Positions 25,127 through 37,100 of a stretch of 64,000 nucleotides of DNA are shown here, piece by piece. The position numbers and the translations under genes are program-made. The notes beneath the pieces were generated by a model, which was given only the letters and a program-made list of their open reading frames with translations, had not been told where the DNA came from and searched no databases. Numbering within the stretch: position 1 is the stretch's first letter; each line of letters begins with the position of its first letter. This DNA is from Mytilus californianus (lineage: Eukaryota; Mollusca; Bivalvia; Mytilida; Mytilidae): contig NW_026262734.1 in NCBI RefSeq assembly GCF_021869535.1, positions 92,261,285 to 92,325,284 on the forward strand, written 5' to 3'.

Positions 25127-25639
25127 TTAGAACACTAAATGATTCTCTTTCTTTAGAAAATACGCTTTCATGATAATAGGCATATTTTAAATGAGAATGG
25201 TGACTGTTGGCTAGATTTACTATATAGTTTTATAATAAAGTATATACAGATACATTAAGCATTTTGTATATGTGTCACTAATACGCCGAATACCGTTAAA
25301 AGTATGAATATGTTTTGGTTGGGAATATCGTGATCAAATAGGTTGTTACTGAGCATATCTAAATTATTCTCCAGTATAACCTTACAAACTGAGAATTTTG
25401 TTTTGTTTGAATACAGACGAAAATGAGGACGAATAAGAGGAATAAGATATTTTATTTAACGTTTAGGGCCCACGAAGAGCATAACTATTTGACAATAGAA
25501 CAACGCCAATAATCTCTGGTTTAAAGAACTAGATACCATCTAATAATATATACTGACAAGTATTTATTAGTTAATATTAAATAACGTATGACATATTAGT
25601 TTCAATGCTTATACGAACAAAAATAATTAAGCTCTATAT

Positions 25640-25840
25640 GTATATATCATATATCTTTTGTTTAATTCGTTTTGTTTATATACAAGTATATAAAATAAAT
25701 ATAAAGAAATAAACAAAAGCTATTATATATATCTTTTATTTAATTCTCTTTGTTTATATACATGTAAAGATTTGTATCTAAACATATGTATATATATATA
25801 TATATATCTTTTGTTTAATTCTTTTTGTTTTTATATAATC
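25640..25840. repeat. AT-rich imperfect tandem repeat, ~73-79 bp period
   Basis: Three copies of 'atatcttttgtttaattcgttttgttta' separated by TA-rich spacers. Confidence 0.8.
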
Positions 25841-26258
25841 CCGCTGAGGGACAAACACACATTTACTGACGCAAATTTGCAGATCTAATATTGATGGGAT
25901 ACATTTGAAACGAGATGTATATAAATCATAAAATTAGCCTTTTAAACCACAGGTTATCCAATGTAAGACGTTTATAAATATATTTATCAAATGATATGAA
26001 CAAATCAGCCCTGATACGGATAAATCAGCATGTGCAATACTGATGACGTCGCCCTGTCGATATAAATCAGAAGTTAATATTGCTTTTCGGACATTGCCAA
26101 TACAGAAAAAGCCGTATTAACCAATGGGCTAACACGGGACGTTCAATTCATGTTTCAATTTTCTTACGCCTAAACTAACTTTAACTTTGAACGTATCGTT
26201 ATGCATAGAATACATTTGTATCATATATTTTAACTTAATATCATTAAACAAAGATTAA
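25841..26258. other. Non-coding stretch
   Basis: No gene seen. Contains short inverted 'ataaatcag' motifs around 25990-26070. Confidence 0.4.
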
Positions 26259-26694
26259 ATGATTTTCAGTGTCTTGAAACGGAAATATTTCATAGTCTTT
26301 TCGACTACGACTTTCTATTATTTTCACTGTTTCATTTTCGTTGATCAATCATCAGAACGCAGACGATTCAAGACTTCAAGAGTTAGAATAGTTAAAATGT
26401 CTGATTTATCCTTCCAAACTACTTTATATTTGCTAGATAAAATGAATTTTAATAGCATAAGATTAAAATACTTGGACGAGAAATCAGAAATCACATCTGA
26501 AAATATTGAGAAAAACATCCATAGTGAATGAGGAAAAAATAACACAAATATCGAACTCCGAGGAAAATTCAAAACGGAAAGTCCCTAATCAAAGAAAAGA
26601 CAAGTTCAAATATGCATTTCTGAATCTTCTTCACGGCAAGTTACTTAGTTTAATTGAAGAATTAAAATCATTTAATAAAAGTTTTATGAACTGA
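26259..26694 (+). pseudogene. Possible frameshifted small ORF, function unknown
   Basis: Two plus-strand frames (26259-26531 and 26506-26694) overlap and look like one reading: MSDLSFQTTLYLLDKMNFNS ... ENIEK switches to KTSIVNEEKITQ at a run of A around 26511-26516. The combined reading is Lys/Glu-rich with a Leu-rich C-terminal stretch (LLHGKLLSLIEELKSF) and would be about 100-145 residues. The sequence is AT-rich and no family is recognised, so this may be chance. A one-base indel explains the break if real. Confidence 0.2.
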
Positions 26695-26830
26695 CTGTTC
26701 TGTATTGGCCCTGTTTTAGATTCTCGATCAGCTGTATTGGCCCTCGACTCTTCGAATCTCTGATCCAATACAGCTCACCTGGAATCTATTACAGGACCAA
26801 TTGTATAGTATCTTAAACGCATTTGGCATC
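26695..26830. repeat. Short interspersed inverted motifs
   Basis: 'tgtattggccct' occurs twice and its inverse 'gatccaatacag' once within 100 bases, giving overlapping hairpin options. Confidence 0.4.
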
Positions 26831-27159
26831 AGGGTATACTACTTTAAAACAAACTGAAAATATTGCAAAATATATGTGTACATATACCTATCCATATTGA
26901 TTAGCTGATTTCCAAAGACATTTTATAGAAAGGAACATCATAAGACCCTAATGTTTTAGATTGAATTCTTGGGGGTTGTATATGACTATTATAATCTATC
27001 TACAGGGTAATTACTCTTAGTCTATATTTTATTGTTATTAATATTTTCAAATTTATATATATAAGCTGTCATACATGTGAGAGGTTTAGCTAGCTTTAAT
27101 ACCAGGTTTAATCCATCATTTTCTACATGAGAAAATGCTGTACCAAGTCAGGAACATGA

Positions 27160-27275
27160 CAGCTGTTATCCATTCGTTTGATGTGTTTGAGCTTTTGATT
27201 TTGCCATTTGATCAGGGACTTTCCTTTTTGAATTTTCCTCGGAGTTCAGTATTTTTGTGATTTTACTTTTTTTAT
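27160..27275 (+). repeat. Dispersed repeat family D, copy 1
   Basis: CGTTTGATGTGTTTGAGCTT, then TTTGCCATTTGATCAGGGAC and 'tcctcggagttcagtatttttgtgatttt'. The same block occurs at 46245-46370, 51355-51485 and partly at 33520-33560. Non-coding. Confidence 0.85.
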
Positions 27276-27959
27276 ACTGTCAGGGGCGTAGCTAGGTATC
27301 CAATGAACTGTAGGCACAAATTGAGGCAAGGGGTCTGGGGGCCGCTCAAGGCGCCCAGCAGGTCCAGGGCAGAGCCCTGGTAGGGGGTTCAGGGGGGCGA
27401 AGCCCCCCGACGGAAAACGGGTTTCAGCATTTCAGTTGCCAAATTTTATGACAAAAAAACATGAAAACTGGTCATTTTATCATGATAATATACATGAAAA
27501 AAATTTCGAAGAAATTATAATATACATAATTTTTACAATTATATCTGACTGATGAATTAGCTGGCAGTACAATCGGAAATATATTAAGAATAAATATTTA
27601 CAATATGCATTGCCCAGCGTGGATCAGCGTAGTCCTTTATTAAGCAGCACAGCCTGTTTAGTATTTTCATATCTATTCCTTTATGATTGAGGATAATTGG
27701 AATATACTACGTCAATTGATAGTACATATTGACGATCCTACATTTAAAAGAAACCTTCACCGTCCCCTGGCTACACAAACACATACACACATAGTCGATG
27801 CCTCATGCAGAAGTTCTGTTCTGTTCATACTATCAAAATAAATTCAAGAAATTCATATTTCCTTATATCCTGTACTATAAAATTCCTACCTGCTTAGGAA
27901 TTTGAATAATTATGGTCAATACACGTAGATCTGAAAGTACTCGAAGTTACTGGAAGCTA

Positions 27960-28625
27960 GTTTATTGATTGATTGATTGCTAAACGTCCAGTTGCAAATA
28001 GTTCATGCATGTTCAGGACAAAAACAAATTATTTATCCTGTTGAACTTACTTTAAATAAAGCTAATACTAACAATGACCACTGCCCTTTCCTCGATCTTG
28101 ATATCTATATCATTAACGGAAAGCTTAATACTAAAATATATGATAAAAGAGATGATTTTTCATTTCCTATCGTTAATTATCCATTTTCAGATGGTGACGT
28201 TCCCTTGTCACCATCTTACGGTGTTTATATATCTCAACTTGTACGATTCGCTCGTGTATGTAACAATGTTTTAGATTTTAACGAGAGAAATTTATGTATT
28301 ACTGAAAAATTATTACACCAGGGTTTTCGATATCACAAACTAGTCAAAACATTTACTAAATTTTATCATCGGTATAAGGACATCATTCGTAAATATAGCT
28401 CAACATGCAGACTTCTTATACGTTCAGGTATTTCACATCCAATTTTTATGGAAATATTCTTTATAAAGCACAAAAATGTCAGTATTCACCTCTGAAGCTA
28501 ACAAAACCTTAAAATAGACTTATTAAGAAGGGATATAGTTACGATACTGTTGTCAGGTCATTAAAGATTGCATATTTTGGCGTTAATATTGATTCACTTA
28601 TAGGGTCTTTGCATCGGCACTAAAC
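27960..28625 (+). pseudogene. PLE RT C-terminal fragment inside the DNA element
   Basis: The plus strand reads YPVELTLNKANTNNDHCPF, FLDLDIYIINGKLNTKIYDK, RDDFSFPIVNYPF, GVYISQLVRFARVCNNVLDF and FTKFYHRYKDIIRKY, the thumb and C-terminal region of the same RT type as 19371-21709 but a clearly different lineage. After a shift near 28440 it continues as RLIKKGYSYDTVVRSLKIAY and ends near IGSLHRH. The YxDD motif and everything before it are missing. A family C start (TTGCTAAACGTCCAGTTGCA) lies just before it. Confidence 0.8.
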
Positions 28626-28959
28626 ACATTTATTTAAAAACCAGTTGTTGGCATGACACGGGTTATGTTCTTCTCATATATGTTATGATGGTATGATACT
28701 AAACCTCTAACGGGAAGGATTGTGCCTGATATTCATATGATGAAGACATAATCTTTCAATCAGTTTAATTGAAGTCTGGAGCTGGCATGTCAGTTAACTG
28801 CTAGTAGTCTGTTGTTATTTATGTATTATTGTCATTTTGTTTATTTTCTTTGGTTACATCTTCTGACATCAGACTCGGACTTCTCTTGAACTGAATTTTA
28901 ATGTGCGTATTGTTATGCGTTTACTTTTCTACATTGGCTAGAGGTATAGGGGGAGGGTT

Positions 28960-29275
28960 GAGATCTCATAAACATGTTTAACCCCGCCGCATTTTTGCGC
29001 CTGTCCCAAGTCAGGAGCCTCTAGCCTTTGTCAGTCTTGTATTATTTTTAATTTTAGTTTCTTGTGTACAATTTGGAGATTAATATGGCGTTCATTATCA
29101 CTGAACTAGTATATATATTTGTTTAGGGGCCAGCTGAAGGACGCGTCCGGGTGCGGGAATTTCTCGCTGCATTGAAGACCTGTTGGTGACCTTCTGCTGT
29201 TGTCTGTTCTATGGTCGGGTTGTTGTCTCTTTGACACATTCCCCATTTCCATTCTCAATTTTATTACAATAAATA
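28960..29275 (+). repeat. Dispersed repeat family B (retroelement 3' end-like)
   Basis: Ordered blocks GTCCCAAGTCAGGAGCCTCT, TTGTGTACAATTTGGAGATT, GACGCGTCCGGGTGCGGGAA, CGCTGCATTGAAGACCTGTT, then GTTGTCTCTTTGACACATTC and 'ccccatttccattctcaatttta'. The terminal 60 bases recur inverted at 44828-44895. It follows the PLE coding fragment in the same orientation and may be that lineage's 3' tail. Confidence 0.75.
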
Positions 29276-29279
29276 CAAC

Positions 29280-29640
29280 ATGTAGCTAGGTCCTGTAATA
29301 GGGGTCGTCCAGGACGAAGGTCTGGAAAATTGGAAACGCCATGCATTGGAAAATGAGGGTTTATTGGATAGGAACCGAAATTTTGCCTTTCAGCGGTAGA
29401 CCACCTACGAACCCCTCAAAGAGTTGTTGCAAGTTTCTTAACGTGCAGAGAGCGTGGCATTCTCTCTACACTAGGTATCGGATTTAACGTCCCCATTCAG
29501 ACCAGACGTGACTGCGTATTTATACATCCTGCACAGCCAAACGAACGCTCAACTTTGGCAAGGGTTTTATTATAGGTCGGATGAAGACCAAGTGGAAGGC
29601 TAGTTGAAAGCCAACAACAACTAATTAAAAAAAATCATGT
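29280..29640. repeat. Dispersed repeat family C, 3' part
   Basis: Blocks 'ggaaaatgagggtttattgg', AAAGAGTTGTTGCAAGTTTC, 'cattcagaccagacgtgactg' and 'catcctgcacagcc' match those at 16.9-17.1 kb and 15.25-15.4 kb. Confidence 0.6.
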
Positions 29641-29983
29641 GTCTAATTTGAGGTTCATTCAAGTATTTGTTGATAGAAGTGAAATGATCTGAACCAAAGT
29701 TCTAGTTTATAGTTTCTATATAAGGGGGAATATAATGACATACAATTCTATCCAATACTCCATTCACTAAGGATGATAGACTAGTGTACACATGACATTC
29801 GATAAGTAAAGAGTTTTGACGACTTCACTAGCGTGCATCTACAGATAACGTTGTTTATTATTTTTTTTTAATAAAAAAATAATTTGTGAAAAAATATGTG
29901 TAGGCACGTGCCTAAAGTGCCTAACGGCAGCTACGCCCCTGACTGTCACGTGTAATGTTTTCTTTTAAGAAATTTATAATGTT

Positions 29984-30240
29984 AGATTGATTGATTGATT
30001 ATTGGTATTAAATGCCACTTTCTGTACTATTGGATCGTGGATGTCAGTTTTTATTGGTGGTGAAAGCCAAGTCAGAGAGTCCCGAGAGAATCACCGACTA
30101 TCGGCAGATATACTGACAATCCAAATCAACTAAGCTAAGATTGGAGCCGCACGAACATACCAAGTGCGGAATTCCAACTCACAACCTCAGTGTTGACAGT
30201 CTAGTGATACAGTAAATGAATTATTTAGACCACTCGAGGA
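29984..30240 (-). mobile_element. tRNA-derived SINE
   Basis: Read on the minus strand from about 30240: CGAGTGGTCTAA (tRNA 5'/A-box region), 'actagactgtcaacactgag', then GGTTGTGAGTTGGAATTCC (B-box-like), followed by a tRNA-unrelated body (CGATAGTCGGTGATTCTCTC, GGACTCTCTGACTTGGC) and a short tail of AATC repeats at about 29984-30000. Order and spacing fit a tRNA head plus body plus simple-repeat tail. The head lacks a clean A box, so it is probably inactive. Confidence 0.7.
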
Positions 30241-30261
30241 CCCTTTTGTAGTAGATATTTT

Positions 30262-30292
30262 AATTTTAATTTTGATTTTGATTTTGATTTAT
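30262..30292. repeat. (TTTTGA)n short tandem repeat
   Basis: Runs of TTTTAA/TTTTGA hexamers. Confidence 0.8.
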
Positions 30293-30518
30293 AAATTATT
30301 TCCCCATAATAAACACACGAAAAATACCTATTCATGATTGACGGTTAATATTTTTTGTTGATTTTTAAAGGAACTTACAAGGGACTTACAGTCCTTTTTT
30401 GCATCTATATTTTACTAGTTTAAATGTCCGTTGTATTATTTCACAACATTGTAAATTTCAATTAACTTAAGCTCGCGGTTTTAAACTTTCTAAAACATAT
30501 ATTTTGAATACACTTATC

Positions 30519-30524
30519 TTTATT
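30519..30524 (-). terminator. Poly(A) signal AATAAA of the Ig receptor gene
   Basis: TTTATT on the plus strand (AATAAA on minus), 31 bases after the stop codon. It would give a very short 3' UTR; longer alternatives may exist further left. Confidence 0.6.
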
Positions 30525-30554
30525 AATAACAACAATTCACTAAAGTGAAATGCA

Positions 30555-31174
30555 TCATGGAATATACAAATGGGTTTCTGTTTGAATTATATTGAGTTGT
30601 TCATAATTGAGATTTCCCCTGACACTTGCCTCCATTTGTTTATTTTCACACAGTTCTTTGTTGTCAGTCGACAGATTTCCTTCAAATTCATTTTCCTCTG
30701 CAGATAAAGTTGCTTTTACATTTAAATAAGAGAGGTTATATGAGAACCCTGAGTAATTACCTTCTGAATTGGTATTTTCAGAACCATCATCTTTGCGTGC
30801 AAGAGTTATGTCCCTAAGTTCACTTAAGCTGTTCCTCATGATAGGTTGGATATATGAGGAACTACTTGTGCCAGATGTTTTGCTGCTCGAGCTTTCATCA
30901 CAAGCACTAGCACTATCATGGAGCATGGTCGTATGTTCGTCTTTCAAGCTTTCGGCATCAGCTATTACTTCTAGGTAAACATTGGTTGGATCTTCAAGGA
31001 CTTTGCTACTTCTTGGAGACGCTGAAACGTGACCACTTCTACTCCGAAGGGGGGAAATAACGACACCTGAAGGATATACACGCCATTCTACTGAATGATA
31101 ATAATCATTTTCTATTTCGGCATACTCTGATTCATTCATTGCTTCTCTCGAATTATTTTGCTGTCCAGTAGTAT
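30555..31174 (-). CDS. Ig receptor exon 9: cytoplasmic tail with ITIMs
   Basis: 206 codons including TGA at 30555-30557. Tyrosine motifs: SEYAEI at 31113-31130, YHSV at 31089-31100, NVYLEV at 30966-30983, LSYLNV at 30717-30734, LNYEQL at 30594-30611. The first, fourth and fifth meet (S/I/V/L)xYxx(I/V/L); LSYLNV is also a YxN site of the Grb2 type. The rest is Ser-rich (SSSSKTSGTSSSS) and acidic, with an SPLRSRSGH basic patch. Two AGs lie 5 bases apart (ATTAG|ATCAG|AT); only the inner one keeps the phase 1 frame, so use of the outer one would shift the tail. Confidence 0.75.
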
Positions 31175-34100
31175 CTGATCTAATACAAGAAAAAATCGTA
31201 TAACACATAAAAATTGTTTAAGTATTAATTGTATTCATGTCATAATCAATTATATTGTATTTCTTTGAAATGTTATAATTGTGATGAGTCCAAATTATTT
31301 ACTGACATCTTTTATGGTTAGTGTGTTTCATTTTTATTTGTGTACTATTCTTAAAATGTCTTTTTAAAGAATAAGTTTGATGACGAGCTATAAAAACTTG
31401 GAATATGTACATGATGTATCTGATAATGAAAAACAATCTTCAAAGAAAAAAGATATTTGAAATTAAAGATTGTTTGCGATGAACATATTTAAAGGATCTT
31501 TTTATGATTTACATGCATGATGAAAACATATAACATGTATAACGTTTAGCATGCTTTTTAAATGCTTTTTACATTTGTTAGACGACAGAATCCCAAAATG
31601 TAGAATATTATGTGTTTCCCAGTGACGAGATGGTTGAGGTTTTACCCTCACCATTGTGAATACTGACCAGAAGTCAGTATGTAATAAAATCATCATGGGG
31701 TTAGAAAGAATGCAGTGAAATTCATGCTTAGATTTATTAAACCGACCGTGGAGATAAGCGATGTTAGTCAAATAATACTAAATGAAAATACTTATAAAAA
31801 TGTCTCACTTATTTTGTTTTCTAAATGTAAATTTCCTACGACCTGAAACAATTTAAAGGTGAGGTTAATTACTAATTCAAAAGGTGTACTTGCAATGAAA
31901 CCCTTGATTTTGTAGATATATATATATATATATATATAACGGCTATTTTGAATCCTAGCATTTTAAAAATGATTTCATACCATTAAAAAAATATAGAATG
32001 GAAATTAACAAAATCTTATAAGATCTATCAAATAGCATCCTCGATAACATACTATTCAAATATGTAAAATAAATAGAACACACATCCGTTTCAAATGTTT
32101 TAAACAATATTCTTCAAAATATAGTTTACATATATATATATATATATGTTCCATAATAACAGCCATTCTGGATTCCAGATAAACATCAGAACGTTCAATT
32201 AATTGATGCTGCAATACAAATACATGTTGTATGTTGTTTTGTTATAGTTTGTAATGTCATTTTTTTATGTCATACTTTGTGAAAAATTCACAATTACACT
32301 TATATCTATCTTAAAGCTATTTTCTTTACTAATTTACAATGTTTTAATTTATATGAAAAAATAAAAGTTGATGCTTTTGGAAAAAAAATATTACCAAATG
32401 ACACAACACACAATCATAGACGTTTGTGTATGTAAGTTCAAGTAGGATAATGCTGCAACAAATTTGCCTATGGTTCACAATGAATAAATGACAGATGCAA
32501 TAAATATATGTTATACAAGCATTGTCCTTGCATGGCTTGAAATATAAAAAATAGTGTTTTAATACCCTTGTTAAATATCCATTGGAGATAAGATTTTCTA
32601 GATACATCATTTCAGTAATACCTTTTCTAATCCAGCAAAATATGGCACCTATAAGTACTGCACAAATAAAGACAACACCACTAATGACAAAATGGATGTT
32701 CTGGACGACTATTTTGTAAATTGAGCCTGAAAACATAGAATGTGTTACAATATTACTTTAGGGAAGTTGGGTGTTGATGGTCTGTTTTAGTTTCTTAAAT
32801 TTTGAGTCATTGCTGCTTTTTCATGAAGGTTATGTAGAGCAAAATACTTAGTGTTATTTTAACTAAATGTTACTTTTTATCATATGCTTTGGGTTACATT
32901 GTTTATTGAAAAGTAACGGCGGGTGTTTGTCTAGGTCAGTCACAAACACTTGACGTAGTCGACTCAGTTATCGACAACCGGTTCTTTAGATACCTCAATG
33001 AATAAAAAGAACTTTTACAAAAATATCGTATCCAAGGTAAATACAAAAATGGAAAGATCATATAAACTGACAAAATCAAACGTTATCAACCAACGGAACG
33101 AGTGGAAACAACTGTCATATTTAACATTCAATATGATATATAGATATGTTAAGGCAATGCAAGTTCAAGAAATAAATTTCGAGCGGCATCAATTAAGTAA
33201 AGGAGATGATTAATCAGGTACTAATTTTATAGTTACACCAAAACAATCTAGAGGTAAACATACAGTTATTAGTAATGTATGTTTGTTTATACTATATGTC
33301 AATGTAGTATTTACCATAAGCGCTGACAAGTCTGCTTTGAATATTGTGTGCATCTGTGTTATTTTCAGGCAAAATTGATGAGAAGATTCTTTTGTCTTAA
33401 TAATTATCAAAAATTGAAAAGAGGATTTTGTTTAAGTCTATTCATTTACGCTTTGTATTCTCTTGATCATTGTAACGTCTGTAATTGTTTTTTTTCCAGA
33501 GGACGAATTCAGTTAACATTTTCGTTTGATGTGTTTGAGCTTTTGATTTTGCCATTTGCTTAGGGACTTTTACTTTTTTTTCATCCTTGAAAACTGAAGA
33601 TTATTTTTCGGTGTTTTAAGTCTATTTACAAAATAAAAAAAAAAGGGAGAATGACAATTTTATGAATTGACATCTATCTGTACACATAGTTTATGAGTCT
33701 AACCATGTTAACGCACCTACACTCGCTCTTTTGGGGTTCATGCGAATCCCCCAGTTTTAGTTTGTTAACTTGATTTGGCTTTTTGCAAATCAAAAGCTCA
33801 AACACATCAAACGAAAATGTTAACTGAATTTGTCCACTAGAACAAAAACAATTACAGACGTTACAATGATCAAGAGAATACTAGGCCTAAATGAATAGAC
33901 TTAAACAAAATCCTCTTTTCAATTTTTAATAATTATTAAGACAAAAGAATCTTTTCATCAATTATGCCTGAAAAAAACACAGATGCACACAATATTCAAA
34001 GCAGACTTGTCAGCGCTTATGGTAAATACTACATTGATATATAGTATAAACAAACATACATTACTAATAACTGTATGTTTGATTTGCGAGACTTAAACAT

Positions 34101-37100
34101 CGATAGGCTACTTTCAATCTACAATACTCTGTATGTGAAATCTAATATACCATTTGTTGTTGATTCTTCTAATCTGGTTGACATGTCCGTCAATGTGGTT
34201 AGCTCCTCGTACTCTATTGTATTCTGTAGGAATAGGTCAGCTTCAAAATACATGTCAGTACTACCATATACGTTGGTTATTTGACAAATATAAATTGCAT
34301 GTTTGGAAAAATTCGTATGTCTTATTTTCAGGCCGACTTCAAAACCGGAAATTTTCAAATCTTTTTTGTATACTGATAGTTGTATGTCAGTCATCCTCAT
34401 AAAACTTTCATATATTTCAGAAGTGTTTGAAATAATCAAACCATGTTCATACCAATCTATGGAACGGATAGGTTCTCTAGAGAAAATATAAACGCTTAAG
34501 AGTATGTCTGTATTTGAAATTGACATTCTATAGTCAGTTTTCACTGGTGCAGCTGAAAATATATGAACATGTTGTTGATAGCGTAAGAATATTGATTTTC
34601 TCTTTATAAATTTGTCACAATATTTTGGTTGATATATGCTTCAAATTAAATTTATGAAAAGAAATGATAAAATATGTCAAAGACATACTAGTATTCGATT
34701 AAATATCTGCTCCCTACAACAATTTTGCGAAAGTGCTCATTTCAAGTATCATCCTTTCAACAGGAAGACACGAATTACTTTGTAACAAAACCTCAAGCAC
34801 GTGGGGACATTTTGTAAAGATAATGTATCTATGAATTTAAGATGCTTGTAAGTTATACCTCTATAAAAAGTTCAGCCTTTGTGGCAACCAATCTGTGCAT
34901 AAATAGTTTGAATGGCAAAATAAAACAATAAAAAGCAAAATAACGAAATACGAACAAAACTGTAATGATACACACATGGAATTTACACCTCGACATTTAT
35001 ATACCTATATGGAGCTAATTCTTTCAGAAATACAGACATTATTTTGAGGAAACAACCTCTCTACGGTCGGTCTTTCATTTGGCCAATCCTTAAATGCCTC
35101 AGTATGTTTTGCGACAAGAAACACCTTAAAATATGCATTATAATATTATCTATAACCTAATGCAATATTGTAATATAAAAAAAAAAGAAAGACAAAAGCT
35201 GTTTTCTAAATGTACAATGGAAAGTAGTTCAAGTAATTCCAAGACCAGAACTATTTAACAATAATATATAAGGTAGATTCTTCATATAGCTCGGACGTTT
35301 GTCCAGTGCACGATGTTTTATCGATATTGTCAAAATTGCAATGTCTACTTTATCGTGTTATTATTATGTTTACATTGTATCCTATCTAAAACCTTTCTGT
35401 GCATTGTTTACATAGTGGACACTACGATGTTGACAATAGCGAGTCAACATCGTGTTATATCGTATAACAGGTCTATACCCTTGTGTTTGCATCGTTCACA
35501 ATGTAGACATTGCGATGTTAACAACAGCGAATCAATCTCGTGTTTATATTGTAAATATACCAAGTCCATACCTGTGTGTTTACATCGTTCAAATCGTTGA
35601 CATTGCGATGTTGACAATATTGTCTTGACATCGTTCACATCGTCAACACAATGTTGATTTTGTTTACCAAGTCTATACTTTTGTGTTATCATCGTTTACA
35701 TCGTGATGTTGACAATATCATGTTAACATCGTTCATATCGTCAAATCGTGTATATTGTATACAAAGTCTATACCTTTGTGTTTACATCGTTTATATCGTA
35801 TAAATGTTGACAAGATTGTGTTTAAATCGTTAACATTTTTCACATCGTCAACTTCGTGTTTATGTTGTATTCCAAGGCTATACCTTTATGTTTACACCGT
35901 TCACATCGTTTACATCGAGATGTTGACAAAATTGTGTCAACATCGTTTTTATATTGTGTACCAAGTATATATACCTTTGTGTTATATCGTTCACATTATA
36001 TGCATCAAGATGTTGACAATAGCTTGTCAACATCGTTTATATATATCGTTAACTGAGTGAATGTATATGTGTTAACATCAATCTAAATGTCAACTCGTAG
36101 TTAATTAGAGCTATTTATTACTGATTAATTTATATACACCATTAAACTGTATTCTCTAAGTCTAGTTATAACTTATTTCTTAGCACAATTCGTATATGAT
36201 TTTTGCAAAAACCGTTGCTATTTTTATATTCGTATATTATCTTATATAAAAGTTTATGTAAACATTATATAACAGTTCAAACAATATAAATAATGTTGAC
36301 ACGATATCGTGAACTCTACAATGCAAACGATGTAAACACGATATTGAAAATACATTGTATACATCGCAGTGTTAACGATGTCAACGATGTAAAAAATATA
36401 TAGGAGTTGTTACAATGTAAACGATGTTGACACGATATCTTGTTAACATTGTTTATATCGCAATGTAAACGATGTAAATACTATATCGTAACTATATTGT
36501 TTACATCACGATGTATACGATGTAAACGATGTATAAACAGAATATAACAGTTATTACAATGTAAACGATGTTGACACAATATCATGTTAACATTGTTGAT
36601 ATTGCGATGTAAACGATGTAAACACGATATATTTACAAAATTGTATACATCGCGATGTTAACCCAGTAAACGATGTAAACAGCATATAAAAGTTTTTACA
36701 ATATAAATATATCGTGTTAACATTGTAAATATCGCGTTGTCGACAATATTGTTTTTACATTGTGCACTTCGGACTTCTGATGAGATCATAACTTCCCCCT
36801 TTTAAAAATCAGCTTTATTTCCTTTTTGTTTACTCTATATTAACCCAAAAGTTACGATCTACAACTAGATAGCATGGCACAACGTGATGTTCCATGATGG
36901 GGCGTAAACATATCTCAATTGCTACGTTAAGCTTGTGTATGTTCATGTTATACGAACTTCATTGGAATGGTTTCTTCCATTAACAAAAAAATGCTCTCAC
37001 AGATTTATCAGGAGGAATGGCTTAAATTGGTTGATAGATACAATATACATGATATATACTTGTCTCACCTCACTTGTGACATGTTATCGCAGTCTTAGAT

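Larger units (their letters stand above)
27281..29941. mobile_element. 2.66-kb DNA element with CAGGGGCGTAGCT termini, containing nested retroelement DNA
   Basis: CAGGGGCGTAGCTA at 27281 is matched in inverse by GCTACGCCCCTG ending at 29941; further in, 'gtaggcac' is mirrored by 'taggcacgtgcct'. ACTGT stands on both sides (27276-27280, 29942-29946). Termini of this form are familiar from hAT-like elements, whose duplications are normally 8 bp, so the superfamily is uncertain. The left 130 bases are an isolated G+C-rich island with strong hairpins (GGGGGGC at 27392-27398 against GCCCCCC at 27402-27408). There is no transposase; the body is occupied by a PLE fragment and dispersed repeats. Confidence 0.65.

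Noticed and set aside
32344-32621. Extension of the transmembrane exon past the donor to a stop
   Set aside because: A phase 1 donor at 32621 joins cleanly to the ITIM exon. The read-through is intron sequence, though intron retention giving a short tail cannot be excluded.
35313-36060. Several open frames of 66-101 codons on both strands in the foldback element
   Set aside because: They are translations of the tandem 'acatcgttcacatcg' units, overlap on both strands, and share repetitive peptides such as PLCLHRS; no splice or start evidence.
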